From positions 62,001 to 126,000 of the forward strand of contig MKUH01000014.1 in assembly GCA_001897745.1 (NCBI GenBank): DNA of 64,000 nt, read 5' to 3'. Below, piece after piece: positions 1 to 7,965 of this stretch (position 1 is the stretch's first letter; every line of letters begins with the position of its first letter). Source of the stretch: Candidatus Accumulibacter sp. 66-26 (GTDB taxonomy: Bacteria; Pseudomonadota; Gammaproteobacteria; Burkholderiales; Rhodocyclaceae). The position numbers and the translations under genes were made by a program. Below the pieces are notes generated by a model, which was given only the letters and a program-made list of their open reading frames with translations, did not search any database and was not told where the DNA came from.

Positions 1-1
1 C

Positions 2-271
2 AAGGCCGCGGGGCGCGCCCGGCGGGTCGTCGTCCTGACCTACGGCGGCCGCGTCGCCGAGATGTGGTGGGAGCAGAACCGCGCGGCGCTCGAACGCCTG
101 CAGAACCTCACGGTGCTGCGCCTTTCGCCGGAGGACACGCAGGCGCTGGCCGCGCTCGCCAGCCGCACGATGCGGCTGCAATGCATGGTGCAGGACGGCG
201 AGGTTCTGCTCACCGGCGACGGCGGCGCGGTGCGTATCGAGCCGCAGCGCATCGTGCGCGCGGCGGCCTGA
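2..271 (+). CDS. yaeQ: YaeQ family protein, C-terminal part (gene enters from the left edge)
   Basis: An open frame runs from the window edge to a TGA at 269-271, giving 89 residues without a start codon, so the gene begins upstream. The visible part resembles the second half of E. coli YaeQ: a VVxxTYGGR-type segment followed by WWEQN, then LTVLRL, an alanine-rich helix, RTMRLQ and QDGEVLL. YaeQ proteins are small (about 180 residues) with a fold related to PD-(D/E)XK nucleases; their function is not settled. The next gene starts 13 bases downstream on the same strand, so co-transcription is likely. The family call rests on recalled similarity only. Confidence 0.82.
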   Translation, partial: KAAGRARRVVVLTYGGRVAEMWWEQNRAALERLQNLTVLRLSPEDTQALAALASRTMRLQCMVQDGEVLLTGDGGAVRIEPQRIVRAAA

Positions 272-284
272 GCGGAGACGCGCC

Positions 285-641
285 GTGCCGTGGATGGAAA
301 CCGTCGGACTCGCGCTGCTGCTGGCCGGCGCGTGGTTCTGGATGGATAGCGCGAAAGCGCGCGAGGCCGGCATGCGCGCGGCGCGCGCCGCCTGCGACGC
401 CGATGATCTATTGCTGCTCGACGATACGGTGGCGCTCTGCATGCTGCGCCCGGAGCGCGACGACGCGGGGCGGCTGCGGCTGCGCCGCGTCTACCACTTC
501 GAATACAGCGACACCGGCAACAATCGTCGGCGTGGCAGCGTGACCCTGCTCGGCAGCGAGCTGGTGATGCTCTACGTCGGTCCGCGCGCGGAGCCGGAAA
601 CCGCGCTGCCGGACGAGGGGCCGCTGCTCCCGCCGTCATGA
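285..641 (+). CDS. DUF3301 family small membrane-anchored protein
   Basis: A 118-residue protein with a GTG start at 285. Residues about 4-20 form one hydrophobic segment (VGLALLLAGAWFWMDSA), followed by a soluble basic domain with RVYHFEYSDTG, a pattern I associate with DUF3301 proteins of beta- and gammaproteobacteria. Function is unknown; a single-span inner-membrane protein with a cytoplasmic tail is the simplest reading. Its TGA overlaps the ATG of the next gene (ATGA at 638-641), indicating translational coupling with acpH. Members of this family commonly sit in such short housekeeping operons. Confidence 0.75.
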   Translation: MPWMETVGLALLLAGAWFWMDSAKAREAGMRAARAACDADDLLLLDDTVALCMLRPERDDAGRLRLRRVYHFEYSDTGNNRRRGSVTLLGSELVMLYVGPRAEPETALPDEGPLLPPS

Positions 642-1258
642 ACTACCTGGCGCACGCGCTGCTCGCCGGGCCCGAGCGCGACTGGCGTCTCGGCGGTCTG
701 CTCGGCGATTTCGTGAAGGGGCCGTTGCCGGCGGGGCGCGGCCCCTTGCCGGAGAGTGTGCGTCTGGGCGTCGTTCTTCACCGGCGCATCGACAGCTTCG
801 CCGACGCGCACGCGGCCTTCCAGCGCAGCCGGGGGCGGGTCAGCGAGGCGCGGCGGCGCTACGGCGGCATCATGGTCGACATGTTCTACGACCATTTTCT
901 TGCCCGGCACTGGGCGGAGTTTTCCGACGAGCCGCTCGAGTCGTATACGGCGAAACTGTATGCGCTACTGGCGGAGCGCCCCGCGCTGCTTCCGGAACGC
1001 CTGCGCGAAATCCTGCCCCTGATGCGCCGGGACGACTGGCTGGCCAGCTACCGCGAGGTGGCCGCGGTCGCCTTCGCGCTCGACCGGATGGGCGAGAGGC
1101 GCCTGCGGCCGGGCAACCGGCTGGCCGGTTCGGGCACTGAACTCGAAGCGGCGTATGCCGGTTTCGAACGCGACTTCCTCGAATTTTTTCCCGACGCGCT
1201 GGCCTTCGCGGCCCGCTTCCGGGAGCGCGCTGCGGGCGGCCAAGACCTCCCGGAGTGA
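638..1258 (+). CDS. acpH: Acyl carrier protein phosphodiesterase (AcpH family, DUF479)
   Basis: A 206-residue protein close in length to E. coli AcpH (193). Family landmarks are the N-terminal MNYLAHALLA, GDFVKG, LHRRIDSFAD, a metal-binding-type MVDMFYDHFLARHW segment near residues 80-95, and a C-terminal FxRDFLEFFPD. AcpH hydrolyses the phosphopantetheine group from holo-acyl carrier protein in a metal-dependent reaction related to HD phosphohydrolases. The gene overlaps the DUF3301 gene by 4 bp and converges on the DUF3617 gene, whose stop lies 11 bases away. The identity is well supported by motif order; turnover of holo-ACP here is inferred from the family. Confidence 0.85.
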   Translation: MNYLAHALLAGPERDWRLGGLLGDFVKGPLPAGRGPLPESVRLGVVLHRRIDSFADAHAAFQRSRGRVSEARRRYGGIMVDMFYDHFLARHWAEFSDEPLESYTAKLYALLAERPALLPERLREILPLMRRDDWLASYREVAAVAFALDRMGERRLRPGNRLAGSGTELEAAYAGFERDFLEFFPDALAFAARFRERAAGGQDLPE

Positions 1259-1268
1259 GGCGGGCGCC

Positions 1269-1814
1269 TTACTTCTGGCGCTTCATCATTTCCTTGAACT
1301 GCGGGTCGTTCATCATCTCGTTGACGTTGATCTTGCCCATGTTCGGCATGATCACGTCGCCCGGCTTCTGGCCCGGCTTGCACGGCCCCAGCCACTTCGC
1401 CTCCTGGCTCATCTTCATCTCGCTCATGCCGTGCAGCGGCGGCGTGTAGCGCACCTTGATGTCGCCCTTGTAACCAGATTCGAAAGCGCCGACGAAGAGC
1501 GCGTCGGTCGTCGCCGTCGTGCCTTCCATCCGGCACACGGAATGCACGGTCGCGCGGTTGTCCTGCGTCTTGACGTCCATCACGCTGCATTCGACCTTCT
1601 GGTTCTTCGCTTCCTGCTGCATCAGATTGTCGGTGTGCTGGTCGATGCACTGCTGCATCGCGCCCATCGACGGCATGCCCTCCATCCGCGTGTTGATTTC
1701 CCATAGGCCGGGCTTGCGCTTGGGCAGGTCGGCGGCCAGGGCGCCGCCCGCGAGGCAGGCGCTCAGCGTCAGGAGCAGCAGGGCGGCGGGGCAGCGGTGG
1801 CTTGCGCGAGTCAT
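1269..1814 (-). CDS. DUF3617 family secreted protein
   Basis: A 181-residue protein. The ATG at 1814 is chosen because GAGGAG lies just upstream of it; the frame stays open further upstream without support. The N-terminus is a signal peptide: a hydrophobic stretch containing LSAC at residues 17-20 (a possible lipobox) and then GGALA, which would suit signal peptidase I. The body starts with LPKRKPGLWEINTRM, typical of DUF3617, and has conserved cysteines (QQCIDQHT, KVECSVM, SVCRMEG, GPCKPG). Function is unknown; members are periplasmic or envelope proteins. It ends tail-to-tail with acpH. Confidence 0.82.
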   Translation of the reverse strand: MTRASHRCPAALLLLTLSACLAGGALAADLPKRKPGLWEINTRMEGMPSMGAMQQCIDQHTDNLMQQEAKNQKVECSVMDVKTQDNRATVHSVCRMEGTTATTDALFVGAFESGYKGDIKVRYTPPLHGMSEMKMSQEAKWLGPCKPGQKPGDVIMPNMGKINVNEMMNDPQFKEMMKRQK

Positions 1815-1924
1815 GATTTCTCCTCGGATCGGAAAGGTGGCTGGATTTGCATTTGGCATGGTAGCCGCGAATGCCGCATCTGTCTGCGCGCTACGCTCGA
1901 TCGACGGGGCGGCGACGGGGCGCT

Positions 1925-3040
1925 TCATTTGCCGAACAGTTTGCCGAGCGATTCGCCGATGCCCTTGGCGATGCCGCTACCGGCGCTGCCGACGCCCTTG
2001 GCCAGCCCTTCGAGACTGATGCCGAGCGAACCGGCGATCGACGATCCGATACGCGTCGTCAGATTTTCGTTGAGCGAGAAGCGCGGATCGTTGATGTCGC
2101 CTTCGAGGGTGAACTTGACCGCGATCTGTCCGTTCTTGTCCTTCATCATCGATACGACGGCGTTGCGCGGCATGCCCATGAAGGTGCCGCCGCCCGCCGT
2201 GGATAGTTCCAGCCCGCTCAGCGTGAGCGTTCCCGGTGCGTGCAGCTGGCCGCGCCGGATCGTTGATTTGAGGTCGAGGTCGAGCGTGCCCTTGCGCACG
2301 CCGGTTTCCGCGGCCTTGATCAGGTAGGGCTGGAGCGCCAGCAGATCGACGCCGCGCAGCCGTGTGCTCATTTCGGAATCCTTGCTGGCCAGTTCGGCCT
2401 GTCCCCGGATGCTGACCTTGCCGTCCTGGTGCACGCCCTTGAGGATGCCTTCGACGACGATGTCGCTGCGTCCGGTCAGTTCGGGCAGACGCAGGTTCGC
2501 AACGCTCGCATCGATGTGTTCCAGGCGCAGTTTGAGTGGCGGCTGGCGGACCGTGGCGTCGAAAAACTCGACCGAACTGTCGACCAGTTCGATCTTGCCG
2601 ATGCTGATCGCCGGCGCCGCGGACGGGTGCTTGTCGGCCTCGGGTTTTTCGAGCAGGGAAGGCAGCACGCGCAGCCTGCCTTCCCTGGCGCGCAGCAGCG
2701 AGAGGTAGGCGCCTTCGACGCGAATGCTGTGCAGCACGATGTTGGCCGAGAGCAGGTCGCGCAGGGCGGGAACAATCAGGATGCGCTCGGCGCGCAACTG
2801 GTCGTCGGCCGGCCAGGCGCCCTTGCCGCTGCCTTGCGGCGCCGGGATGCGGATGCCGAGGACTTCGACGCCGGCCAGGCCGACGCGGATCTCGCGCACT
2901 TCGCTGCGTGGCCCCAGCGCCTGCTCGACCTTGTCCTTGAGCAGGTGGATCGCGAACTGGAAGGCGGCGAGGCCCGCTACGAGCAGAACGGCGAGCGTGC
3001 CGCCGAGGATGGTGAGCCAGCGTCGGGGAGATTTCGTCAT
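1925..3040 (-). CDS. AsmA/DUF748-like membrane-anchored envelope protein
   Basis: A 371-residue protein starting at the ATG at 3040 (MTKSPRRW). One N-terminal membrane segment at residues about 10-30 is followed by a long beta-rich periplasmic region with the spacing seen in AsmA/DUF748 proteins: VRVGLAGVEVLGIRI, IVLHSIRVEGAYLSL, then paired repeats of the type IELVDSSVEFFDATV. The C-terminus is Gly/Ser/Ala-rich with repeated GIAKGIGESLGK-like stretches that probably form an amphipathic helix. AsmA-like proteins are thought to help lipid traffic between membranes; DUF748 members are less well known. The frame continues upstream but has no better start. Confidence 0.68.
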   Translation of the reverse strand: MTKSPRRWLTILGGTLAVLLVAGLAAFQFAIHLLKDKVEQALGPRSEVREIRVGLAGVEVLGIRIPAPQGSGKGAWPADDQLRAERILIVPALRDLLSANIVLHSIRVEGAYLSLLRAREGRLRVLPSLLEKPEADKHPSAAPAISIGKIELVDSSVEFFDATVRQPPLKLRLEHIDASVANLRLPELTGRSDIVVEGILKGVHQDGKVSIRGQAELASKDSEMSTRLRGVDLLALQPYLIKAAETGVRKGTLDLDLKSTIRRGQLHAPGTLTLSGLELSTAGGGTFMGMPRNAVVSMMKDKNGQIAVKFTLEGDINDPRFSLNENLTTRIGSSIAGSLGISLEGLAKGVGSAGSGIAKGIGESLGKLFGK

Positions 3041-3201
3041 GTCGGTCAGCGGTAGACGGAAGCGCCAGCGGACATTATGCCCCTCTTGCGCCGGGCGTTG
3101 CTTCCGGGCGATGCAACGGCGGACGAGCAAAGTTGCGCGCGCAGGCTTATCATGGAGGGCGACGGCGGATAGTCCGCCCGATGTAGCGAGAGGAGTTGGC
3201 A

Positions 3202-3453
3202 ATGGCAATCGATGCGATTACTTCCGGCGGCGCTGCGGCCGCGGTCGGCACGCAGATGCGTGCGCGGCCGGTTGAGGCGGATGAGCAGACGCGCAAGGCG
3301 GAGAACGATCGGGCGCGCTTGGAGCGCGAAGCGGCTGAACGCGCCCGGGTGGACAAGGCTCAGGAACAGCAGAAGGCCCTGGCGGAAGAGGCCAAGCCGA
3401 CGGTCAATGCCGAAGGTCAGAAGGTCGGTACGCGGGTCAATATCACGGCCTGA
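3202..3453 (+). CDS. Small alanine/glutamate-rich hypothetical protein
   Basis: An 83-residue protein; ATG at 3202 has AGGAG six bases upstream, better placed than the in-frame TTG at 3196. The N-terminus (MAIDAITSGGAAAAVG) is small-residue rich; residues about 25-65 are dense in E, K, R, A and Q with heptad-like spacing, predicting a charged helix or short coiled coil. The C-terminus (GTRVNITA) is polar. No signal peptide, membrane segment or family I can name. It is flanked by a divergent membrane-protein gene and a convergent small membrane protein, so it is probably monocistronic. The strong ribosome site is the main evidence that it is real. Confidence 0.6.
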   Translation: MAIDAITSGGAAAAVGTQMRARPVEADEQTRKAENDRARLEREAAERARVDKAQEQQKALAEEAKPTVNAEGQKVGTRVNITA

Positions 3454-3510
3454 GTCACGATCCGGGCCGCATGCCGCCCTGCGACCGGCTGGCCGCAGGG
3501 CGCGCGGGTG

Positions 3511-3828
3511 TCAGGCGATGCGCGCCTGCGACCAGGACATGCCGCTGAACGCGGCGGCAACGACGGCGACGAGCAGCGCGATGCGCAGCGTCGCATAGAG
3601 CTTGGGGCTGCTCTCGCGGTCGGCGACCGCCAGGATGTGCAGCGCGCCCCAGCCGACGGCGAGACCGACCAGCAGGGGGACGCCGATCACCTGCATTTCG
3701 ACGGTGTTGAGCGCGAACATGCGCCCTTCGCGCCAGGGCACGGCGAGGAACATGCCGAAGGTCCAGAACAGCGCGGCGCTGCCGGCGGCGCAGATGGCGG
3801 CGACGCCGCGCGTAATCCATTTTTCCAT
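3511..3828 (-). CDS. Small three-span membrane protein, unknown function
   Basis: A 105-residue, very hydrophobic protein with three probable membrane helices at residues about 7-28, 45-66 and 78-98 (VAAICAAGSAALFWTF; IGVPLLVGLAVGWGALHILAV; LRIALLVAVVAAAF). The loop between helices 2 and 3 is charged (DRESSPKLYA). No catalytic motif is visible and I do not recognise the family. It lies 30 bases downstream of the NTF2-like gene in the same direction and probably shares its transcript. Confidence 0.7.
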   Translation of the reverse strand: MEKWITRGVAAICAAGSAALFWTFGMFLAVPWREGRMFALNTVEMQVIGVPLLVGLAVGWGALHILAVADRESSPKLYATLRIALLVAVVAAAFSGMSWSQARIA

Positions 3829-3858
3829 TTTCGTTTCCCTGCTTTCCCTGTGGTGGTT

Positions 3859-4335
3859 TTAATTGCTCTGTCGGCTGCGCCAGGCGGCGAGGCCGCGCGC
3901 GGCCTCCTGGCGGATCGCCCGTTGTACGGAGGGCAGCCAGCCGAACAGCCGCCCCTTCGTGCCGAGGGCCATGCCGGCCCAGCGCCGGAGGTCGAAGCGG
4001 TCGTCGTGGCGGACGATCTTGCCGTCGCGGAAGACGAAACGCGCTTCGATCTCGTTGCGCACCCGGCGCCCGGTCTTCGCGAAGGTGTAGGTGGCGATCC
4101 AGCGCGCGCTACCGCTGCCGTCGTCGGCCGCGACCCGATCGAGCGCGATTTCGAGATCGCTGGCGCGCGCGCAGAGCATGCTCCACATGGCGCGCACGCC
4201 GGCGGCGTCGAGCTCGCCGAAGACCGGGTCGGAAAAGCGCGCGTCGTCGGCGTAGCTCGCGGCCATCGCCGCCGCGTCGCGGCGCCCGAGGGCGGCATAG
4301 AAATTCCGGATCAGATCGGCGTTCGCGTGGCTCAT
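3859..4335 (-). CDS. NTF2-like (SnoaL-type) family protein
   Basis: A 158-residue protein with the order expected of a nuclear-transport-factor-2-like fold: an N-terminal helix (NADLIRNFYAALGRRDAAAM), YADDARFSDPVFGELDAAGVRAMW, and beta strands with IATYTFAKTGRRVRNEIEARFVFRDGKIVRHDDRFDL. Such proteins act as ketosteroid-isomerase-like enzymes or ligand-binding scaffolds; the residues seen do not fix the reaction. The C-terminal 30 residues (ARGLAAWRSRQSN) are extra. It sits between the methyltransferase gene (16 bases upstream) and the three-span membrane protein, suggesting a three-gene unit. Confidence 0.8.
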   Translation of the reverse strand: MSHANADLIRNFYAALGRRDAAAMAASYADDARFSDPVFGELDAAGVRAMWSMLCARASDLEIALDRVAADDGSGSARWIATYTFAKTGRRVRNEIEARFVFRDGKIVRHDDRFDLRRWAGMALGTKGRLFGWLPSVQRAIRQEAARGLAAWRSRQSN

Positions 4336-4351
4336 CGCAGTCTCCTCGGGG

Positions 4352-5173
4352 TCAATAGACGAAGCGCTGGCGCAACTCGCCGAGATTGAGCTCGTCGAGG
4401 ATGCTTTCGAGCCGCTCGACGGCGTTCTTGCGCCGGTTGCCGGTGTATCTGGCGACGATCAGTTCGTTCTTCATCGAGTGTTCCCAGCCGACGAGTTCGG
4501 TCACGGTCAGCTGGTAGCCGTGCGCTTCGAGCTGCAGGCAGCGCAGCGCGTTGGTCACCTGGCTACCGAACTCGCGGGTGTGGATCGGGTGGCGCCAGAG
4601 TTCGGAAAGGGCCGTCTTGCCGAAGGATTCGTTTTTCTTCTCGCGCAGCTTGGCGGCGACTTCGGCCTGGCAGCACGGCACGAGCACGATGAAGCGCGCC
4701 TGCTTGTGCAGGGCGAAGCGGATCGCGTCGTCGGTCGCCGTGTTGCAGGCGTGCAGCGCGGTGACGACGTCGATGCGCGCGGGCAGGGCGGGCGAGGCGA
4801 TCGATTCCTCGACGCTCAGGTTGAGGAAGCTCATGCGTTCGAAACCGAGCCGCTGCGCCAGTTCGCGCGATTTGTCGACGAGCTCGGCGCGCGTTTCGAT
4901 GCCGTAGATGCGGCCGCCGGCCTTGTTCTTGAAGAACAGGTCGTAGAGGATGAAGCCGAGGTAGGACTTGCCGGCGCCGTGGTCGGCGAGCGTCGGCTCG
5001 GGATTGTCGGCGAGCACTTCGGCGAGCAGCGGCTCGATGAAGTGGTAGAGGTGGTAAACCTGCTTGAGCTTGCGCCGGCTGTCCTGGTTGAGCTTGCCGT
5101 CACGCGTCAGGATATGCAGTTCCTTGAGCAGTTCGACGGACTGCTCGGGCTTGATTTCGGGGATGGCCGGCAC
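4352..5173 (-). CDS. Class I SAM-dependent methyltransferase
   Basis: A 273-residue protein. After a helical N-terminus (ELLKELHILTRDGKLN, KLKQVYHLYHFI) comes a Rossmann methyltransferase core: ADHGAGKSYLGF at about residues 63-74 replaces the usual glycine-rich SAM loop, GIETRAELVDKSRELAQRL is motif II, and DVVTALHACNTATDDA is motif IV. FIVLVPCCQAEV resembles the segment in GSTCD-like and tRNA methyltransferase-like proteins, where a PCC motif is common. The substrate is unknown; an RNA substrate is possible but not shown. It is the first gene of a three-gene minus-strand unit. Confidence 0.8.
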   Translation of the reverse strand: MPAIPEIKPEQSVELLKELHILTRDGKLNQDSRRKLKQVYHLYHFIEPLLAEVLADNPEPTLADHGAGKSYLGFILYDLFFKNKAGGRIYGIETRAELVDKSRELAQRLGFERMSFLNLSVEESIASPALPARIDVVTALHACNTATDDAIRFALHKQARFIVLVPCCQAEVAAKLREKKNESFGKTALSELWRHPIHTREFGSQVTNALRCLQLEAHGYQLTVTELVGWEHSMKNELIVARYTGNRRKNAVERLESILDELNLGELRQRFVY

Positions 5174-5303
5174 GGGAGTCCTGGGGCGGGTGAGTGGGTG
5201 AGCGCAGCGAAGTCCGGCATTTTACCGCTTGCCGGCGCGCGCGGGGCGGCAGGGCGGCCGAACAATGGGATAATGGCGCCCTTCCCATAGATTCCAGCCT
5301 CCC

Positions 5304-6242
5304 ATGTCCATCCAGTGGTATCCCGGTCACATGACTTCGGCGCGCAAGAAAGCCGCCGAGACGATGGCCCGCATCGACGTCGTCATCGAGGTGGTCGACG
5401 CCCGCCTGCCCGAAGCCAGCACCAATCCGATGGTGCACGAGCTGCGCCTGCACCGGCAGCGGCCCTGCCTGAAGATCCTGAACAAGGCCGATCTCGCCGA
5501 TCCGGTCGCGACCAAGGCCTGGCTCGACTATTACAACCGCCAGAGCGGCGTCAAGGCGGTTGCGCTGACCAGCAAGAACCACGGCGAGGTGGCGCGCATT
5601 CCCGCGCTCTGCCAGTCGCTGGCGCCGCATCGCAACGACAACGTCAAGCAGCTGCGGATGATGATCATGGGCATCCCCAACGTCGGCAAATCGACGCTGA
5701 TGAACGCGCTGGTGCGGCGCAAGATCGCCAAGGTCGGCGACGAGCCGGCGGTGACCAAGTCGCAGCAGACCTACGAACTGAGTGTGCGCCATGCGATCAC
5801 CGACACGCCGGGCATGATGTGGCCGAAGATCGAGCACGACAGCGACGGCTTCATGCTCGCCGCGAGCCACGCCATCGGGCGCAACGCGGTCAACGACGAC
5901 GAGGTCGCGATCTTCCTCGCCGACCTCCTGCTGGCGCGCTACCCGGCGCTGCTCGCGGCGCGCTACAAGTTCCCGGTCGACGGGCTGGACGGCGTCGCGG
6001 TGATCGAAAGCGTCGCCAAGAAGCGCGGTTTCCGCGCGCGCGGCGGCGAGCCGGATTTCGAGAAGGCCGCCAGCGTCGTGTTGCAGGACTACCGTGACGG
6101 CGTGCTCGGCCGCGTCAGCCTGGAAACGCCGCAGACGCGGGCCGCGATGCTGGCCGAGGCGAAGGCCCTGGCGCAGTCCCGCGCGGCGCCGGCCGCGGCG
6201 GTGCCGGACGGGACGGCTGCCGCTTCGGCCGGCGAAGCCTGA
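5304..6242 (+). CDS. rbgA: Ribosome biogenesis GTPase RbgA/YlqF
   Basis: A 312-residue circularly permuted GTPase. It begins IQWYPGHMTSARKKAAE, a hallmark of this family, with the G4 motif (LNKADLADP, near residue 60) before G1 (GIPNVGKSTLMNAL, near residues 128-141) and G3 (DTPGMMWPK). RbgA-type GTPases help late assembly of the large ribosomal subunit. The C-terminus carries the helical ribosome-binding domain and then a low-complexity Ala-rich tail of about 30 residues not needed for the family. The DUF1330 gene follows after 23 bases and may be co-transcribed. Confidence 0.93.
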   Translation: MSIQWYPGHMTSARKKAAETMARIDVVIEVVDARLPEASTNPMVHELRLHRQRPCLKILNKADLADPVATKAWLDYYNRQSGVKAVALTSKNHGEVARIPALCQSLAPHRNDNVKQLRMMIMGIPNVGKSTLMNALVRRKIAKVGDEPAVTKSQQTYELSVRHAITDTPGMMWPKIEHDSDGFMLAASHAIGRNAVNDDEVAIFLADLLLARYPALLAARYKFPVDGLDGVAVIESVAKKRGFRARGGEPDFEKAASVVLQDYRDGVLGRVSLETPQTRAAMLAEAKALAQSRAAPAAAVPDGTAAASAGEA

Positions 6243-6265
6243 CCGTCGGCGAACGGCAGAAGCGC

Positions 6266-6562
6266 ATGAGCGAAACCGTTGCCGCCTACGTGATCGGCCA
6301 CATCTCCGTGAAGGACGCGGCGCTGTGGGCCGAGTACCGCAGCCGCGTGCCCGCCACGCTGGCGCCCTGGGGCGCCGAGCTGCTGCTGCGCGGCACGAAG
6401 ACCGCCGTGCTGAGCGGCGAGCACGCCTACGACGACACCGTCGTCATCCGTTTTCCGAACCGTGCCGCGCTCGACGGCTGGTACGCCTCCGCCGCCTATC
6501 AGGCGCTGATCCCGTTGCGCGCGCGGGCGGCCGACCTCGTCCTGATCGCCTACGAAGGCTGA
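6266..6562 (+). CDS. DUF1330 family protein
   Basis: A 98-residue protein with the DUF1330 pattern: AAYVIGHISVKDAALWAEYRSRVPATLAPWGAELL, then a VVIRFPNRAALDGWYAS segment and the closing YQALIPLRARAADLVLIAYEG. The fold is a dimeric alpha-beta barrel (ferredoxin-like); function is unknown, with some members linked to stress or small-molecule binding. It follows rbgA closely. Its last 13 bases overlap the end of the convergent DMT transporter gene. Confidence 0.88.
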   Translation: MSETVAAYVIGHISVKDAALWAEYRSRVPATLAPWGAELLLRGTKTAVLSGEHAYDDTVVIRFPNRAALDGWYASAAYQALIPLRARAADLVLIAYEG

Positions 6563-7461
6563 GTTCCCCGGCGCGGCGCGGCGGCGCGCATCGCCAGTAT
6601 CACGCCGAGCGCCGCGACGCCGATTCCGACCTGCGCCGTGGCGTCGATTCCCTGTCCGAACAAGGCATAGGCGCACAGCGCGGCGCTTACCGGCACCAGA
6701 TAGAAGACGCCGGCCACCCGGCTCACCTCACCGTCCCGGATCAGAATGTAGAGCAGGCTGAGCGCGCCGACCGAGACGATCGCCGCCATCCATACGAGCG
6801 CCGCGACGAATTCCGCGGTCCACGCCACGTCGCCGTTCTCGCAGGCGGCGGCGCCGAGTGCCGCGGCGACGGCGCAGGCCGCGCATTGCACGGCGCCGCC
6901 GGCAAAGAGGTTCATGTCGGCGCAATGCCGCTTCTGGTAAAGATTCCCGGCCGACAGCCCGAACAGTCCGAGGAGCGAGAGCAGCGCGGCCGGCAAGGCA
7001 TCCGGATCGACCTGCAGGCGGGCATGCAGGACGAGATAGACGCCGAGCAGCCCGAGCAGCAGCCCGCCCCATTGCCGCGCGCCGACGCGTTCGCCGAGCA
7101 GCGGCCCGGCACCGAGGGCGACGAGCAGCGGGTGCAGCGCGATGATCAGGGCCGAAACGGCCGGCGGCAGGCCGAGGGCGATGCTGCAGAAGACGCCCGC
7201 CGAGAAGACGCCGACCCCGAGCAGCCCGGCGCAGGCGATGTGCAGCAGTTCGCCGCGCCGGCGCGGCCACGGGGCGCCGACGCAGGCGGCGATGCCGGCG
7301 AGCAGCGCGGCGGCCAGCGCGAAGCGCAGCGCGAGGAAGGTGAACGGGCCGGCATGCGGCAGTCCGAGCCGGGCGCCGACGAAGCCGGAGCCGTACAACG
7401 CCACGAAAAGCAGCGCCAGCCAGCCGCGCGGGCCGGCGGCGGGCGGATGAGGGGGCTTCAT
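6550..7461 (-). CDS. EamA/DMT family transporter
   Basis: A 303-residue integral membrane protein with about ten hydrophobic helices in two repeats, the standard drug/metabolite transporter architecture. It opens WLALLFVALYGSGFVGARLGL and has PFTFLALRFALAAALL, a conserved helix-2 pattern of EamA proteins; the second repeat holds SLLYILIRDGEVSRVAGVFYLVP. These carriers usually export amino acids or small metabolites at the inner membrane, and the substrate cannot be read here. The tautomerase gene starts upstream in the same direction with a 15-base gap. Its 3' end overlaps the convergent DUF1330 gene. Confidence 0.9.
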   Translation of the reverse strand: MKPPHPPAAGPRGWLALLFVALYGSGFVGARLGLPHAGPFTFLALRFALAAALLAGIAACVGAPWPRRRGELLHIACAGLLGVGVFSAGVFCSIALGLPPAVSALIIALHPLLVALGAGPLLGERVGARQWGGLLLGLLGVYLVLHARLQVDPDALPAALLSLLGLFGLSAGNLYQKRHCADMNLFAGGAVQCAACAVAAALGAAACENGDVAWTAEFVAALVWMAAIVSVGALSLLYILIRDGEVSRVAGVFYLVPVSAALCAYALFGQGIDATAQVGIGVAALGVILAMRAAAPRRGTQPS

Positions 7462-7476
7462 CGCCGTCTCTTCGGC

Positions 7477-7869
7477 TCAGCGCGCAGCTTGCGCCACGCG
7501 GCGCGCGGCCTGCGTCCGTCCCCCGTAGCCCCAGTCGTCGGCGGCGATTTCATGGATGACCGCGTAGCTCGCTTCCGCCAAATCCGCGAGGGTCGCGCGC
7601 AGCAGTTCGTGCATGGCCGCGATCAACGCCGCCTTCTCGTCGGCGCCGTTGCTGCCGGCCGTGATGAAGACGGCGCAGTGCGCCGCGCTGCCGGCGACGG
7701 CCTCGCCGCCGATGCTCCAGGCGCCGGCTTCGGCGGTTTCGACGAGCGCCGCCGTGACTTCCCGGCGCTTGCCGAGGATGTCGACGACCAGCGTCGTCGC
7801 GCGGCGGCCGAGTTCGCGTTTGACTTCAGGCGCCAGGGGGCGGGCGACGACGAGGTGGATGAAGGGCAT
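7477..7869 (-). CDS. Tautomerase superfamily protein, two-repeat form
   Basis: A 130-residue protein twice the length of a 4-oxalocrotonate tautomerase subunit. The first half begins MPFIHLVVARP, with the catalytic-type Pro2. The second half (CAVFITAGSNGADEKAALIA, then VIHEIAADDWGYGG) matches the end of a 4-OT unit, where WGxGG is characteristic, but it has no initiating proline. It therefore looks like a fused pair of beta-alpha-beta units with one active proline. The substrate is unknown. It is divergent from a LysR regulator over a 96-bp AT-rich gap, so that regulator probably controls it and the downstream DMT transporter. Confidence 0.8.
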   Translation of the reverse strand: MPFIHLVVARPLAPEVKRELGRRATTLVVDILGKRREVTAALVETAEAGAWSIGGEAVAGSAAHCAVFITAGSNGADEKAALIAAMHELLRATLADLAEASYAVIHEIAADDWGYGGRTQAARRVAQAAR

Positions 7870-7965
7870 GGTGGTTCTCCGGTGAGTGGGGTGAAATCCA
7901 CTTTACCGGCCGCCGAATGATTTGATAAATTGATTATAGATTGTTGATAATTCGATTGGAGAATT
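7870..7965. promoter_or_regulatory. Divergent promoter/operator region between tautomerase and LysR genes
   Basis: A 96-bp gap whose half next to the LysR gene (7916-7965) is much more AT-rich than its surroundings. It contains several copies of TTGAT (as in TTGATAAATTGAT and TTGTTGATAATTCGATTGG), suitable half-sites for a LysR dimer or tetramer (T-N11-A type). GGAGA three bases before the LysR ATG is its ribosome site. Control of both divergent genes by the LysR protein is inferred from arrangement. Confidence 0.5.
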
